Below, piece after piece: positions 61,987 to 64,000 of a DNA stretch of 64,000 nt. The first letter of the stretch is position 1. Every line of letters starts with the position of its first letter. The stretch comes from Pandoraea pnomenusa (GTDB lineage: Bacteria; Pseudomonadota; Gammaproteobacteria; Burkholderiales; Burkholderiaceae): positions 868,001 to 932,000 of the forward strand of contig NZ_CP009553.3 of NCBI RefSeq assembly GCF_000767615.3, given 5' to 3'. Position numbers and translations under genes: made by a program. The notes under the pieces were generated by a model that was not told the origin of the DNA, ran no database searches, and saw only the letters and a program-made list of their open reading frames with translations.

Positions 61987-62086
61987 TCACCTAGAATGCA
62001 ATCACGGACGGCCATCGGTCGTCCGTGAAGTCCTTTTGGGACGGCAATTTCAGGCGGCAACTTTAGGCGGCAATTCGGGAGGCGTC

Positions 62087-62257
62087 ATGGGAACGTCATT
62101 CGGTGATATCTGGTACACCATCGGCGCGCTGGTGTTGATCGCGGTGCTGGCCGGGATGGTGTGGGAGCTGGGGGTGTGGTGGACGCGTCACCCGAATCAC
62201 AGCGCGGTGCAGCGGCTCGAGCACGCCTGGGCGAGGATTCGCCACCCGCGGCAATGA
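62087..62257 (+). CDS. Small single-helix membrane protein
   Basis: 56 residues from ATG at 62087 with GGGAGG close upstream. One hydrophobic helix (TIGALVLIAVLAGMVWELGV, about 11-30), then a basic C-terminal tail (ARIRHPRQ). The leader at 62042-62076 contains two to three copies of GGCGGCAAYTT, perhaps a duplication. No family recognised. Confidence 0.7.
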   Translation: MGTSFGDIWYTIGALVLIAVLAGMVWELGVWWTRHPNHSAVQRLEHAWARIRHPRQ

Positions 62258-62346
62258 GCGCGGGCGCTCCGCGCGCCGGCGACGTCATCGGGAGGGGACG
62301 TGCGGCTGACGGTCGTCAGCCGTGAGGGAAGTATGTGCCGCGCGGC

Positions 62347-63240
62347 TCAGTCGAGCTTGAGGTGGCGCGGTACGTTGCCGTCCCAGCGCTGCAGGTCTTC
62401 GAGGGGATACGGCTTGCTGCCGTGAAGCGCGCGCTTGATGCGGCTCTTGCCGCTCGGCTGCGGCACGTTCGGTAACGCGGCGCCCGCGGGCGTACCCGCC
62501 AGATCGAGATAGTCGCGCTTGAACTCCGCCTGCGTCATGCCCCACTTCATCAGAAATTCGCGGCTGCCCCGATTCTTCACCACGCGACCGGTGGAGCGGC
62601 ACCCGAAGTGATAAACGACGCTTTTGCCGACAATGCGGAACGTACGACAGCCGACGAGCCACAGTTTCATGAGGAAGTCGTCGTCGCTGCTCATACCGGG
62701 CCCGAACTCGATGCTGTAACCGCCGACGAGATGCCACAGACTACGGCTCACCAAAGTGGGCTGGGTGGGCACGCCATTGACGTCGTCGCGACCCAGCGAC
62801 GCGGCGAAAGCGAGCAGTGCCGACTCGTCGAACGTCTCCGGCGTCGTGCCGAAATCCTTCGATACCACCTGTTTGCTTACCCCTGCGTTGGGTTCGATCA
62901 TCACCGATGACAGGTAATAGACCGGCGTGTCGAGGGTACGGGCCGCCTCGATGAGCGCCGTGTCCCAGCCGGGCGTGACGAACATGTCGTCGTTCAGGAA
63001 CAGCAACTGGTCATGCGAGGCCAGCGGCGCGAGCTGGTTGAGCGCCAGACAGACGCCCACGTTGCCGCTGCTGTGGGTGTATCGCAGTCCCTGTGCCTGC
63101 ACCCATGCCAACGTACCGTCACTGCCGTCGTTCACGTGGACGAGAATCTCGTGCGCCTCGCCGGAATGTCGGCGCACGCTATCGATGCACAGCTTGAGGA
63201 ACGGCAGGTTGTTCCAGGTCGGGATCAGGATGCTTAGCAT
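62347..63240 (-). CDS. Family 2 glycosyltransferase
   Basis: 297 residues. GT-A fold: MLSILIPTWNNLPFLKLCID at the N terminus, HVNDGSDGTLAW for the nucleotide-sugar, LFLNDDMFVTPGWD with the acidic metal site, and the GMSSDDDFLMKLW segment near the catalytic base. No membrane helix. It lies 17 bases after an O-antigen ligase-like gene on the same strand, so it probably adds sugars to a surface polysaccharide. The downstream end faces the small membrane protein gene. Confidence 0.92.
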   Translation of the reverse strand: MLSILIPTWNNLPFLKLCIDSVRRHSGEAHEILVHVNDGSDGTLAWVQAQGLRYTHSSGNVGVCLALNQLAPLASHDQLLFLNDDMFVTPGWDTALIEAARTLDTPVYYLSSVMIEPNAGVSKQVVSKDFGTTPETFDESALLAFAASLGRDDVNGVPTQPTLVSRSLWHLVGGYSIEFGPGMSSDDDFLMKLWLVGCRTFRIVGKSVVYHFGCRSTGRVVKNRGSREFLMKWGMTQAEFKRDYLDLAGTPAGAALPNVPQPSGKSRIKRALHGSKPYPLEDLQRWDGNVPRHLKLD

Positions 63241-63257
63241 GGAAGGAACGGCGTGGA

Positions 63258-64000
63258 TTACCGGGCAGCCGGCGTCTTATGGTCGGAATCGCCGTCAGGA
63301 TATGCGAAGGCCGCAAACACCGCCAGCATCGTTGCGTAGAAGGCGACCGTGACCTTCAGATTGAAGGTCTCGACGGTCAGGCCGAAGACCGCGAACGCGA
63401 CTGCGGTCATCAGCCCCATGAGCGCGGCGCGGTGTTCTTCAGGGCGCTCGCGAATGCGTGACATGCGCAGATAGAAAAACGCCGGGCCCGCATAGACCCC
63501 CAAAATCGAAAGCAACCCGAGGATCAGGCCGTAGTCGACCGTGTAGGCCAGAATCTGGTTGTGGACTTCGCCCTTTCCATAATCGGCGGCCATCGGCGTC
63601 AACACACCCGATGCCGCCATTTCCGGCATCGCGTTGCGATACCCGTGCGCGCCCAACCCGAGCAAAGGACGCTCGGCGATGAGTTTCGCGGCAGCCTTCC
63701 ACAGTTCCAGGCGGATGCCGGTGGAGGTGTCCGGTTGCCCGGCCGTCAGGCTGGTAAGGTCGGTGTGGATGGCCTCGAAGCGACTGCGCACCATAGGCGA
63801 GGCAAACGTGCTTGCCAGCAATATCGCGGCGACACCCGCGATCGTCACCCGGCGAGCCATGCTCACGCGATGCTTGTGCCAGAAGACCCACACCAGCAGC
63901 AGGCATGGCAATGCGATCCAGCCGCCCCGGGACTGACTGGCCCATGACGCATAGCAACCGGCAACGCCGCCCAGCAGCTTGAAGGCGATTGCCCAAGGCC
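63258..64000 (-). CDS. O-antigen ligase/polymerase family protein (partial, 5' end missing)
   Basis: 247 codons from the window edge to the stop; the N terminus lies outside. WASQSRGGWIALPCLLLVWV is the conserved strand before the large periplasmic loop of Wzy/WaaL proteins; the loop contains RLELWKAAAKLIAERPLLGL and HNQILAYTVDYGLILG, typical H-N and R residues of the O-antigen ligase domain. Several helices follow. With the neighbouring glycosyltransferase it suggests a surface-polysaccharide locus that continues beyond 64000. Confidence 0.88.
   Translation of the reverse strand, partial: PWAIAFKLLGGVAGCYASWASQSRGGWIALPCLLLVWVFWHKHRVSMARRVTIAGVAAILLASTFASPMVRSRFEAIHTDLTSLTAGQPDTSTGIRLELWKAAAKLIAERPLLGLGAHGYRNAMPEMAASGVLTPMAADYGKGEVHNQILAYTVDYGLILGLLSILGVYAGPAFFYLRMSRIRERPEEHRAALMGLMTAVAFAVFGLTVETFNLKVTVAFYATMLAVFAAFAYPDGDSDHKTPAAR

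Overview
The window is GC-rich chromosomal DNA from a member of the Burkholderiaceae, most like Pandoraea or a close relative. That is an inference from the DUF3348-DUF802-OmpA-DUF2894 cluster, the DUF4148 protein, the abundance of LysR/MarR/TetR/HxlR regulators beside efflux pumps, and the general gene content. No rRNA, CRISPR array, prophage or complete insertion sequence is visible. There is one tRNA gene, tRNA-Gly(CCC).

Layout. 1-4 kb: tail of an unknown gene, uppP, trmB, then an HxlR regulator divergent from an MFS exporter with a long dyad between them. 4-9.5 kb: a minus-strand operon of four overlapping or closely spaced genes (DUF3348, DUF802, OmpA/MotB-like, DUF2894) that looks like a MotAB/TolQR/ZorAB-type stator with a very long repetitive tail. 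9.8-10.4 kb: four tandem genes for 35-36-residue hydrophobic peptides, each with its own strong ribosome binding site. 10.5-13.8 kb: MFS exporter, TetR repressor and a GH114-like secreted protein. 13.8-15.3 kb: tRNA-Gly beside an AT-richer gene with a HEPN-type motif and a fragment of an IS3-family transposase, so probably a small decayed island. 15.3-20.4 kb: MORN-like lipoprotein, CPBP membrane protease, PPOX flavoprotein, gamma-glutamyltransferase.

21-26 kb: a MarR-centred locus. A nu-class GST and a truncated relative of pyruvate dehydrogenase E1 diverge from one pair of ATTGCA-type boxes. The marR gene and a full-length E1 (aceE) diverge from another pair, so all four genes look like one regulon. 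26-34 kb: LysE exporter, quinone reductase/LysR pair, zapE, a glyoxalase-superfamily protein, nat, a second MFS/LysR pair. 34-38.7 kb: LysR, a periplasmic LivK-type binding protein, mmsA and mmsB, which fits catabolism of valine or a related compound. 38.8-45 kb: lipoprotein, bestrophin-like channel, ArsR with a double-SRPBCC protein, DUF4148 protein, ferritin-like protein, AtoE. 45-53 kb: hypothetical proteins, KefG/KefB-type potassium efflux, APC permease, SH3 protein with a Pro/Gly-rich tail, glutathione-dependent formaldehyde dehydrogenase.

53.5-58.4 kb: cyclic-di-GMP locus, with a PAS-GGDEF-EAL protein (degenerate GGDEF, conserved EAL core) divergent from a YfiR-YfiN-YfiB system. 58.6-64 kb: SGNH hydrolase, DsbA-family isomerase, YeiH exporter, a small membrane protein, a glycosyltransferase and the 3' part of an O-antigen ligase/polymerase gene leaving the window.

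The best candidates for undescribed biology are the four-peptide array, the stator-like operon, and the truncated E1 placed under the same apparent operator as a full E1.
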